This document shows, in pieces, positions 1 through 4,699 of a DNA stretch of 8,426 nucleotides. Below the pieces are notes generated by a model. That model was given only the letters and a program-made list of their open reading frames with translations. It ran no database searches and had not been told where the DNA came from. The translations under genes were made by a program, and so were the position numbers. The stretch comes from JBQCHF01 sp051953655 (GTDB lineage: Bacteria > Actinomycetota > Actinomycetes > Motilibacterales > Motilibacteraceae), in assembly GCA_051953655.1 (NCBI GenBank), contig JBQCIO010000115.1, forward strand, positions 1 to 8,426, in the 5' to 3' direction. Each line of letters begins with the position of its first letter. The stretch's first letter is position 1.

Positions 1-166
1 CGACGCCGAGGACCTCCTCCAGCGCAGCGCGCGTCTCCCCGGTGGCCACCGGCGCGGCCAGCGCCAGCACCAGCCAGGCCCCCAGCGGCGAGGCGACGTG
101 GTGCGCCTCCCCCGCCGCCGCGTGCAGCCGCTCGGCGTAGGCCGCCACCACCTGTCCCAGCTGCAC
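1..166 (-). CDS. Serpin-like protein, N-terminal part (runs off window)
   Basis: The reading frame opens at a GTG at 166-164, preceded by AAGGGGGAG, a good ribosome site about 4 bases upstream, and stays open to the window edge (55 codons). The translated start contains SPLGAWLVLALAA followed by GETRAALEEVLG. This resembles the conserved serpin (inhibitor family I4) N-terminal segment, an SPLS-type helix followed by G.T..(A/Q)(I/L)..VLG. Serpins trap serine proteases through a reactive-centre loop, but that loop lies outside the window, so inhibitory capacity cannot be judged. No signal peptide is visible at this start. It lies downstream of the FolP2 gene on the same strand, separated by 131 bp containing two large palindromes. 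Codon use (GC-rich third positions) supports real coding. The family call rests on a short segment and is only moderately sure. Confidence 0.55.
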   Translation of the reverse strand, partial: MQLGQVVAAYAERLHAAAGEAHHVASPLGAWLVLALAAPVATGETRAALEEVLGV

Positions 167-209
167 GTCTCCCCCTTGACGTCTGACGGACCGCGCTTCC
201 CGCCGCAAC

Positions 210-249
210 TGGTCGCCTTGCGCCGTGAATTCACGGCGGGAAGCGACCA
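210..249. repeat. 40-bp interrupted palindrome between folP2 and serpin gene
   Basis: A perfect 18-bp palindrome CGCCGTGAATTCACGGCG (221-238) is flanked symmetrically by TGGTCGC (210-216) and GCGACCA (243-249), so the whole unit is centred at 229.5. A competing inverted repeat CGCTTCCCGCCG (194-205) / CGGCGGGAAGCG (234-245) overlaps it. It lies downstream of folP2 and upstream of the serpin start on the minus strand, so it could be a terminator hairpin or an operator. The EcoRI-like AT core would suit a dimeric regulator. No U-tract follows. Confidence 0.6.
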
Positions 250-274
250 ATGGTCACGTTAACGTGATCGTTGG
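247..274. repeat. 28-bp palindrome with TCACGTTAACGTGA core
   Basis: A perfect 14-bp palindrome TCACGTTAACGTGA (254-267) is flanked symmetrically by CCAA (247-250) and TTGG (271-274), centred at 260.5. It starts 24 bp past the folP2 stop on the minus strand and shares three bases with the neighbouring 40-bp palindrome; the two centres are 31 bp apart. It could act as the folP2 terminator or as an operator for the serpin gene. A TTAA core inside a very GC-rich sequence is more typical of a regulator site. Confidence 0.55.
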
Positions 275-297
275 CCAGTGGGCGGGGAGCCGGGCCG

Positions 298-1161
298 TCA
301 GGCCAGCCCGCGCCGGGCGACGGCGGGCGGGCGGGTGCCGCGGATCGAGGCGACCATGTCGAGCACGCGGCGGGTGGGCGCGATGTTGTGGGCGCGGAAG
401 ACGCGGGCGCCGAGCCAGGCGCTCACCGACGTCGCCGCCAGGGTGCCCTCCAGGCGCTCGCCCTTGGGCAGGTCCAGCGTCTCGCCCACGAAGTCCTTGT
501 TGGACAAGGCGACCAGCACCGGCCAGCCGGTGGCGACCAGCTCGTCCAGGCGGCGGGTCAGCTCCAGCGAGTGGTAGGTCGTCTTGCCGAAGTCGTGGGT
601 GGGGTCGATGAGGATCCCGTCCCGGCGCACGCCGAGCGAGGCGGCGCGCTCGGCCAGCGCCGTCACCCGCTCGACGACGTCGGCCACCACGTCGGCGTAG
701 GCCGGCCGGTGCGGGTCGGTGCGCGGCCCCAGGCCGCCGGTGTGCGAGCAGACCAGCCCGGCGCCGTGCGCCGCGGCCACCGCGGCCAGCTCCGGGTCGG
801 CCCCGGACCAGGTGTCGTTCACCAGGTCCGCGCCCGCGGCGCACAGCCGGTCGGCCACCTCGGCCCGCCAGGTGTCCACGCTGATCACCAGCGAGGGGTG
901 CCGCTCGCGGACGGCGGCGACGAACGGCTCGGTGCGGCGCAGCTCCTCGGCCACGTCCACGACCGCGCCGTAGCCGGCCTTCACCCCGCCGATGTCGACG
1001 ATGTCCGCGCCCTCGGCCACCGCGCGGTCGACGGCGGCCACCGCGGCGTCGTCGGCGAAGGTGGCGCCCTCGTCGTAGAAGGAGTCCGGTGTGCGGTTGA
1101 CGATGGCCATGACCAGCAGCGAGTCCTCGCCGAAGTCCCGCCCACCCAGCCGCAGCGCCAT
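298..1161 (-). CDS. folP2: FolP2-type dihydropteroate synthase homologue (pterin-binding TIM barrel)
   Basis: This 287-residue protein has the pterin-binding TIM-barrel pattern of dihydropteroate synthase (DHPS): NRTPDSFYD at 22-30, SVDTW at 94-98, LVND at 113-116, DPTHDFGKT at 186-194, SNKDFVGE at 220-227 and FRAHNI at 255-260. The DHPS loop ESTRPG after the first Gly-Gly is replaced by VKAG (DIGGVKAG, 56-63), and the usual SRK and RVHDV segments are altered. These are hallmarks of the mycobacterial FolP2 group, whose members are reported not to replace true DHPS. Folate synthesis is therefore doubtful and the real substrate unknown. The ATG start at 1161 is fixed by AGGAGGT seven bases upstream. 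A CAGGAT box at 1184-1179 may be its -10. It is transcribed away from the DivIVA/tag operon, whereas in M. tuberculosis the two are co-directional. The extra upstream open frame in the same phase lacks a better start. Confidence 0.88.
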   Translation of the reverse strand: MALRLGGRDFGEDSLLVMAIVNRTPDSFYDEGATFADDAAVAAVDRAVAEGADIVDIGGVKAGYGAVVDVAEELRRTEPFVAAVRERHPSLVISVDTWRAEVADRLCAAGADLVNDTWSGADPELAAVAAAHGAGLVCSHTGGLGPRTDPHRPAYADVVADVVERVTALAERAASLGVRRDGILIDPTHDFGKTTYHSLELTRRLDELVATGWPVLVALSNKDFVGETLDLPKGERLEGTLAATSVSAWLGARVFRAHNIAPTRRVLDMVASIRGTRPPAVARRGLA

Positions 1162-1235
1162 GCCTACCTCCTGCCCCCATCCTGCCGCCGCCTCCGGTCG
1201 GCCGCGCCCCGGACGCAGCCCGGCCCGCCGGATGG

Positions 1236-1241
1236 CACGAT
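1236..1241 (+). promoter_or_regulatory. Possible -10 box of a leaderless transcript for the DivIVA-domain gene
   Basis: CACGAT lies six bases before the GTG at 1248, the spacing expected when transcription starts at the start codon. No purine-rich ribosome site precedes that GTG. The hexamer matches the actinobacterial TANNNT box only partly and no -35 is evident, so this is tentative. Confidence 0.25.
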
Positions 1242-1247
1242 CGGCAC

Positions 1248-1616
1248 GTGCCCTTCCTGCTGCTCGTGCTGCTGCTGGTCGTCGCCGGCGCGGTGGTGAT
1301 CGCCCTGATCCCCGACGGCGCCGACCGTCGGGCCGGCGCCGTGCGACCGCCGCTCGGACCCGACGCGCACGACCGCGCCCCCGGCGCCCTGGCCGGGCTG
1401 CCCGCCGCCGACGAGCCGCTCGAGCCCGACGACCTGCTGGCCGTCCGCTTCGCCCTGGCCCCGCGCGGCTACCGCTGCGGCGAGGTCGAGGCGGTCCTGG
1501 ACCGCGCCGCTGAGGAGCTGGCCGCCCGCGACGCCCGGATCGCCGAGCTCGAGGCCCGCCTGTCCGCCCCGGTGCCCGACGACGCCCCCGCGGACGCCGA
1601 CGACGAGGAGCACTGA
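1248..1616 (+). CDS. Membrane-anchored DivIVA-domain protein (Rv1209-like)
   Basis: A 122-residue protein with one N-terminal membrane segment (about residues 2-21, almost all Leu, Val, Ala and Ile). A Pro/Ala/Asp-rich linker follows. Next comes a DivIVA-type motif at 58-90, with LEPDDLLAVRFALAPRGYRCGEV in phase with VDWVL-like EAVLDRA, then a short coiled coil (90-105) and an acidic tail (DDAPADADDEEH). This architecture matches the small DivIVA-domain protein encoded between gpgS and tagA in mycobacteria. DivIVA domains recognise curved membrane and recruit pole or septum proteins. Such a role here is an inference, as the coiled coil is much shorter than in Wag31. The start is a GTG without a clear ribosome site. 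It is the first gene of a run with the SRPBCC gene, which begins one base after its stop. Confidence 0.82.
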   Translation: MPFLLLVLLLVVAGAVVIALIPDGADRRAGAVRPPLGPDAHDRAPGALAGLPAADEPLEPDDLLAVRFALAPRGYRCGEVEAVLDRAAEELAARDARIAELEARLSAPVPDDAPADADDEEH

Positions 1617-1617
1617 G

Positions 1618-2091
1618 GTGGCCCGCTTCTCCGTGACCGTCCGGGTGCCCGCCGACGCCGACCGCACCTGGGCCGCGCTCACCGACTGGCCCAGCCACGG
1701 CGACTGGATCCCGGCCACCACGGTGCGGGTCACCAGCGAGCGCCCCGACGGCGTCGGCGCCTCCTTCGCCACCCGCAGCGGCCTCGGCCCGCTCGGCTTC
1801 GACGACCCGATGGTCGTCACCGCCTGGCAGCCGCCGGCGGACGGGCGCCCGGGCCATTGCGCGGTGCGCAAGACCGGCAAGGTGGTGCTCGGCGGCGCCG
1901 AGTTCGACGTCGTGCCGCTGGGCCCGGCCGCCTCGCTGGTGCACTGGAGCGAGGACGTGCAGGTGCCTCCGGTGGCGCTCACCCGGCACCTCGGGCCGCT
2001 GGTCGGCGCGGTCGGCGGGGTGCTGTTCCGCCTGGCCCTGGGCCGCTTCGCCCGCTACGTGGGCAGCGGCCGGGACCTGACCCGCCGGTGA
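1618..2091 (+). CDS. SRPBCC-fold (polyketide cyclase/START-like) protein
   Basis: A 157-residue protein whose start, FSVTVRVPADADRTWAALTDW followed by PSHGDWIPATTVRV, is the classic opening strand and helix of the SRPBCC/polyketide-cyclase superfamily, where V.AP...V...L.D...W is typical. SLVHWSEDVQVP fits a later strand. The last 35 residues (from about LTRHLGPLVGAVGGVLFRLALGRFARYV) suit the long C-terminal helix that closes the hydrophobic cavity. Such proteins bind or transport small hydrophobic ligands. No substrate can be named. The GTG start at 1618 follows the upstream stop by one base, with GAGGAG about eight bases upstream inside the preceding gene, so translation is likely coupled. 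Its stop overlaps the tag start (GTGA). This gene is not part of the mycobacterial arrangement I know for this locus. Confidence 0.8.
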   Translation: MARFSVTVRVPADADRTWAALTDWPSHGDWIPATTVRVTSERPDGVGASFATRSGLGPLGFDDPMVVTAWQPPADGRPGHCAVRKTGKVVLGGAEFDVVPLGPAASLVHWSEDVQVPPVALTRHLGPLVGAVGGVLFRLALGRFARYVGSGRDLTRR

Positions 2092-2687
2092 GCGGACCGG
2101 TCACCGGTCCGGACGACCGGGCCCGCTGCCCGTGGGGCCTGTCCACCCCGGACTACGTCGAGTACCACGACAGCGAGTGGGGCCGCCCGGTCCACGGCAC
2201 CGCCCCGCTCTACGAGCGGCTGGTGCTCGAGGCGTTCCAGTCGGGCCTGGCCTGGATCACCATCCTGCGCAAGCGCCCGGCGTTCCGCGTCGCGTTCGCC
2301 GGCTTCGACCCGCACGCGGTGGCCGCCTACGACGACGCCGACGTCGCCCGGCTGCTCGCCGACCCCGGCATCGTGCGCAACCGGGCCAAGATCGAGGCGG
2401 CGGTGGGCAACGCGCGGGCCGTCGTCGCGCTGGAGGAGGCCGGCGAGGACCTCGACGCCCTGCTCTGGTCCTTCGCCCCGGACCCGCGCCCGGCCCCCCG
2501 CACCCTGGCCGACGTCCCGGCCACCACCCCCGAGTCCACCGCCCTGGCCCGCGAGCTCAAGCGCCGCGGCTTCCGCTTCGTCGGCCCGACCCCCGCCTAC
2601 GCCCTCATGCAGGCGACCGGCATGGTGGACGACCACCTGGCCGGCTGCTGGGCGCGTGGGGGCGGCCTGGGTCATGGCGCCGGCTGA
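2088..2687 (+). CDS. tag: DNA-3-methyladenine glycosylase I (Tag)
   Basis: Tag removes 3-methyladenine from alkylated DNA as the first step of base excision repair. The 199-residue protein begins with RCPWG and has YHDSEWG at 26-32, the family signature, then LVLEAFQSGLAWITILRKR, the helical core around the base pocket. The four zinc ligands are recognisable: Cys14 and His27 are 13 residues apart and His183 and Cys187 are 4 apart, the same spacings as Cys4/His17 and His175/Cys179 of the E. coli enzyme. FRFVGPTPAYALMQATGMVDDHLAGC forms the conserved C-terminal part. The GTG start overlaps the preceding stop by four bases (GTGA), arguing for translational coupling in the operon. A short Gly-rich tail follows the last zinc ligand. 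A 17-bp inverted repeat sits in codons 3-8. Confidence 0.95.
   Translation: MSGPVTGPDDRARCPWGLSTPDYVEYHDSEWGRPVHGTAPLYERLVLEAFQSGLAWITILRKRPAFRVAFAGFDPHAVAAYDDADVARLLADPGIVRNRAKIEAAVGNARAVVALEEAGEDLDALLWSFAPDPRPAPRTLADVPATTPESTALARELKRRGFRFVGPTPAYALMQATGMVDDHLAGCWARGGGLGHGAG
2094..2110. repeat. Near-perfect palindrome in the first codons of tag
   Basis: GGACCGGT (2094-2101) and ACCGGTCC (2103-2110) form an inverted repeat with one central base. It lies six bases after the GTG of tag, at the overlapping stop-start junction. It could fold into a small RNA hairpin affecting coupled initiation, or be a protein site. In DNA this GC-rich it could also be chance. Confidence 0.35.
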
Positions 2688-2693
2688 GAGGAT
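2688..2693 (+). promoter_or_regulatory. Possible -10 box (GAGGAT) for a leaderless GrpB-family transcript
   Basis: GAGGAT directly follows the tag stop codon and ends seven bases before the GTG at 2701. This matches the TAGGAT-N(6-7)-GTG layout common for leaderless actinobacterial genes. There is no convincing ribosome site apart from the same purines, so the run AGAGGA could instead serve as a Shine-Dalgarno. The two readings cannot be separated from sequence alone. Confidence 0.35.
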
Positions 2694-2700
2694 CGGCGCC

Positions 2701-3279
2701 GTGGCGGACGTGAGCGAACCCGAGCTGCTCGGCGAGCCCGGCGGCGAACCGGTGGAGATCGTGCCGGCGGACCCGGCCTGGAAAGCGGAGTTCGCCAGCT
2801 GGAAGCGGCAGATCAAGGCCGCCCTCGGCCCGCTGGCCGTGCGGATCGAGCACGTCGGGTCCACCGCGGTGGCGGACCTGCCGGCCAAGCCGGTCCTCGA
2901 CGTCCAGGTGTCGGTGCCCGACCAGGCCGCGCTGGAGGCCGAGGCCTACGTCGAGCCGCTGGAGGCGCTCGGGCTGTCCCTGCGCGGCCGCGAGCCCGGG
3001 CACCGCTTCCTGCGCCCGCGCCCGGACCGTGGCGAGCCGCGCACGGTGCACGTGCACGTCTGCGTGGCCGGCAGCCCGTGGGAGCGCGACCACCTGCTCT
3101 TCCGCGACTACCTGCGTGCGCACCCCGAGCACCGCAAGGCCTACGCCGACCTCAAGGCCGACCTGGCCGCGCGCTTCCGCGACGAGCGGCCGGCCTACAA
3201 CGAGGGCAAGACCTCGTTCGTGGACGGCACGCTGTGGCTGGCCGACGAGTGGGCGGTGGCGACCGGCTGGAAGGGCTGA
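2701..3279 (+). CDS. GrpB/UPF0157 family nucleotidyltransferase-fold protein
   Basis: A 192-residue protein with the GrpB (UPF0157) signature IEHVGSTAVADLPAKPVLDV at 49-68, the nucleotidyltransferase-like GS motif plus acidic strand. HVHVC at 117-121, the FRDYLRAHP segment at 134-142 and YADLKADLAARF after it are also characteristic. Members share the antitoxin/minimal nucleotidyltransferase fold, and some relatives act in coenzyme A metabolism as dephospho-CoA kinase fusions. The function of the stand-alone form is not established. I chose GTG 2701 because the protein then starts just before the conserved region and follows the tag stop by 13 bases. An ATG at 2674 inside tag is possible but less likely. 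A 10-bp stem terminator overlaps its stop codon. Confidence 0.85.
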   Translation: MADVSEPELLGEPGGEPVEIVPADPAWKAEFASWKRQIKAALGPLAVRIEHVGSTAVADLPAKPVLDVQVSVPDQAALEAEAYVEPLEALGLSLRGREPGHRFLRPRPDRGEPRTVHVHVCVAGSPWERDHLLFRDYLRAHPEHRKAYADLKADLAARFRDERPAYNEGKTSFVDGTLWLADEWAVATGWKG

Positions 3280-3290
3280 CCCCTTCCAGC
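3266..3290. terminator. Bidirectional hairpin between convergent grpB-family gene and echA
   Basis: GCTGGAAGGG (3266-3275) pairs perfectly with CCCTTCCAGC (3281-3290) around a five-base loop. The hairpin overlaps the stop of the plus-strand gene and lies ten bases past the stop of the minus-strand gene. With only 21 bp between the two convergent genes, it is the obvious shared terminator, though no U-tract is present on either strand. Confidence 0.65.
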
Positions 3291-3300
3291 GACCGTGGGG

Positions 3301-4125
3301 CTAGCGCCCGTCGAAGACGGGCTTCTGCTTGGCGTTGAACGCGGCCACCGCGGCCAGGTGGTCGGCCGTGGTGCCGGTGAGCGCCATCATCTCGCCCTCG
3401 GTCTCGAGCGAGTCGTGCAGCGAGTGCCCCGCGGAGAACTCCAGGGAGCGGCGGATGGCGCCGTAGGCGACGGTCGGGCCGGCGGCCAGCCGCACCGCCA
3501 CCTCGCGGGCGCGCGACAGCACGGCGTCGTCGGGCACCACCTCGGTGGCCAGGCCCAGCGCCAGCGCCTCCTCGGCCTTCACCGTGCGCGGCATGAGCAG
3601 CAGCTCCTTGGCCTTGGCCCAGCCGACCAGCCGGGGCAGGGTCCAGGACGAGCCGGAGTCGCAGGACAGGCCGATGGCGGCGAACGCGGTGTTGAACCCG
3701 GCCGAGGCCGCCATGATCCGCAGGTCGCACGCCCAGGCGAAGGCGGCACCGGCGCCGGCCGCGACCCCGTTCACCGCGGCCACCACGGGCTTGGGCATGG
3801 TCGCCAGCGCCTCGACGATGGGGGAGTAGTGCTCCGGCACGGTCTGCCAGGTGGCCTGCGGGTCCGCGGCCAGGGCGTCGACGTGCTCGCGCAGGTCCTG
3901 CCCCACGCAGAACGCGCGCCCGCTGCCGGCCAGCAGCACCGCGCGCACCGCCGGGTCGCCCGCCGCCTCGAGCACCCGCGCCTTGAGCGCGTCCTTGGTG
4001 GCCGTGTCCAGCGCGTTCATCGCCTCGGGCCGGGCCAGCGTGATGGACGCGACGCCGTCGGCGAGCTCGTACTCCACCGGACCGCTCAGTGAGTCGTTCA
4101 CAGAGCCGTGCACAGAGTCGCTCAC
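3301..4125 (-). CDS. Enoyl-CoA hydratase/isomerase family protein (PaaG-like crotonase)
   Basis: A crotonase-fold enzyme of 274 residues acting on acyl-CoA thioesters. The two oxyanion-hole segments are AFCVGQDL at 71-78 and NGVAAGAG at 119-126, followed by ACDLRIMAASAGFNTAFAAIGL and the active-site loop CDSGSSWTLPRLVG (155-168). GQDL and the Asp at 156, where canonical hydratases carry Glu, are features shared with PaaG-type isomerases. An isomerase or a 2-enoyl-CoA hydratase of broad use is therefore possible, and the exact substrate is unknown. The GTG start at 4125 has AGGAGG about eight bases upstream. A CAGGAT box at 4178-4173 may be its -10. The first 13 codons are built from a degenerate 12-bp tandem repeat with further in-frame GTG codons at positions 5 and 9. 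It is convergent to the grpB-family gene and divergent from DUF3117. Confidence 0.9.
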   Translation of the reverse strand: MSDSVHGSVNDSLSGPVEYELADGVASITLARPEAMNALDTATKDALKARVLEAAGDPAVRAVLLAGSGRAFCVGQDLREHVDALAADPQATWQTVPEHYSPIVEALATMPKPVVAAVNGVAAGAGAAFAWACDLRIMAASAGFNTAFAAIGLSCDSGSSWTLPRLVGWAKAKELLLMPRTVKAEEALALGLATEVVPDDAVLSRAREVAVRLAAGPTVAYGAIRRSLEFSAGHSLHDSLETEGEMMALTGTTADHLAAVAAFNAKQKPVFDGR

Positions 4126-4131
4126 AGAGTC
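4084..4131. repeat. Four 12-bp degenerate tandem repeats spanning the echA start codon
   Basis: Read on the coding (minus) strand, the units are GACTCTGTGAGC, GACTCTGTGCAC, GGCTCTGTGAAC and GACTCACTGAGC. The start GTG lies in the first unit, so the repeats run from six bases before the start to codon 14. Because 12 bp is four codons, the frame is kept and the GTG triplet recurs in frame in units 2 and 3 (CTG in unit 4). Confidence 0.8.
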
Positions 4132-4238
4132 CTCCTCGTCCGCCGTACCGACCGCCCGGCCGGTGCTGCGCCATCCTGCCGCCCCGCGCGCGGCGGTGGC
4201 GCCACCCGTCCCGACCCGCCACGTTCCGCGATCTTCGT

Positions 4239-4267
4239 TTTACCGGAGGGTCGCCATTTGGGATGAT
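4239..4267 (+). promoter_or_regulatory. Promoter of the DUF3117 gene
   Basis: TTTACC (4239-4244) and GATGAT (4262-4267) are separated by 17 bp, and TGG precedes the -10 as an extended -10 motif. They sit in a locally AT-richer patch within very GC-rich DNA. Transcription would begin near 4274, giving a leader of about 65 bases before the ATG at 4340. The match to the housekeeping sigma consensus is fair, not perfect. Confidence 0.5.
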
Positions 4268-4339
4268 GTCCGCGACGACGACGCGCAGGGCCCGGCTCAT
4301 CCCGGCCGGGCTGCAGGCGCGAGGACGAGAGGAGCGCGC

Positions 4340-4507
4340 ATGGCGGCGATGAAGCCGCGGACGGGTGACGGCCCGCTCGAGGTGACCAAGGAGGGACGCG
4401 GCATCGTCATGCGGGTCCCGCTCGAGGGCGGCGGGCGCCTCGTCGTCGAGCTGTCGGCCGACGAGGCCGGTGCGCTCGGCGACGCCCTCAAGAACGTGGT
4501 CGGCTGA
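4340..4507 (+). CDS. DUF3117 small conserved actinobacterial protein (Rv1211-like)
   Basis: A 55-residue protein, MAAMKPRTGDGPLEVTKEGR followed by GIVMRVPLEGGGRLVVELSADEAGALGDALKNVVG. It is nearly identical in layout to Rv1211 of M. tuberculosis and belongs to the DUF3117 family, found throughout actinobacteria. Predicted structure is a few beta strands (RGIVMRVPL, GRLVVELS) and a C-terminal helix (ADEAGALGDALKNVV). The biological role is not settled. Rv1211 has been described as calmodulin-like, but I see no EF-hand loop here. The ATG is preceded by AGAGGAG about six bases upstream, and family alignment supports starting at MAAMKPR and not at the internal Met. It is monocistronic, bounded by its own promoter and a strong terminator hairpin. 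Confidence 0.95.
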   Translation: MAAMKPRTGDGPLEVTKEGRGIVMRVPLEGGGRLVVELSADEAGALGDALKNVVG

Positions 4508-4555
4508 GCGCCGACCACCAGCAGTCCACGAGCTGTCCACCGAGCAGCTCACCGG

Positions 4556-4592
4556 CGGCCCCGGCACTCCCCACGAGGGGGTGCCGGGGCCG
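4556..4592 (+). terminator. Strong hairpin after DUF3117
   Basis: Bases 4556-4571 pair with 4577-4592 to give a 16-bp stem with a single G-U pair and a loop of five bases (CACGA). It lies 48 bases past the DUF3117 stop and just before the pepA promoter. The run of U typical of intrinsic terminators is missing, as is usual in such GC-rich genomes. A weaker GAGCTG/CAGCTC inverted repeat lies upstream at 4530-4550. Confidence 0.75.
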
Positions 4593-4606
4593 TCGCGCGT
4601 GGCGCG

Positions 4607-4612
4607 TAGGTT
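4607..4612 (+). promoter_or_regulatory. Probable -10 box of pepA (TAGGTT)
   Basis: TAGGTT matches the actinobacterial TANNNT -10 pattern and lies immediately after the DUF3117 terminator hairpin. Transcription would start near 4619, giving a leader of about 80 bases that contains the 12-bp tandem repeats. No recognisable -35 is seen 17 bp upstream because that position is inside the hairpin. Confidence 0.4.
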
Positions 4613-4650
4613 GTCCCCCGCACGCGAGGTGCCGTCCCGTCGCCTGCGCC

Positions 4651-4686
4651 CGCAGACCTCTTCGCAGACCTTTTCGCAGACCTTCT
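4651..4686. repeat. Three 12-bp tandem repeats in the pepA leader
   Basis: The units CGCAGACCTCTT, CGCAGACCTTTT and CGCAGACCTTCT follow one another without gaps and end 13 bases before the GTG of pepA, with only CCCAGGAGCTGCC between. They lie in the predicted 5' untranslated region. The first eight bases are invariant and the pyrimidine tail varies. The unit TTCGCAGACC resembles TTCACAGAGC of the echA repeat. Confidence 0.85.
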
Positions 4687-4699
4687 CCCAGGAGCTGCC

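Noticed and set aside
176..181. TTGACG as a plus-strand -35 box
   Set aside because: No -10 follows at the right distance and no plus-strand gene lies downstream.
271..1299. 342-codon plus-strand open frame opposite folP2
   Set aside because: Composition is Gly/Val/Gln/His-rich without family motifs, and it is fully explained by the third-position GC bias of folP2 on the other strand.
1162..1989. Upstream extension of the FolP2 frame to a start at 1989
   Set aside because: The added residues are low-complexity Arg/Gly/Pro and antisense to the DivIVA and SRPBCC genes. The ATG at 1161 has a strong ribosome site and the family start.
4084..4131. CRISPR-like array
   Set aside because: Units are 12 bp, adjacent and without spacers, and no cas genes are present.
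4651..4686. Repeated Cys peptide (EKVC units) on the minus strand over the pepA leader
   Set aside because: It is a reading of the DNA repeat in a long shadow frame, with no start or supporting gene context.
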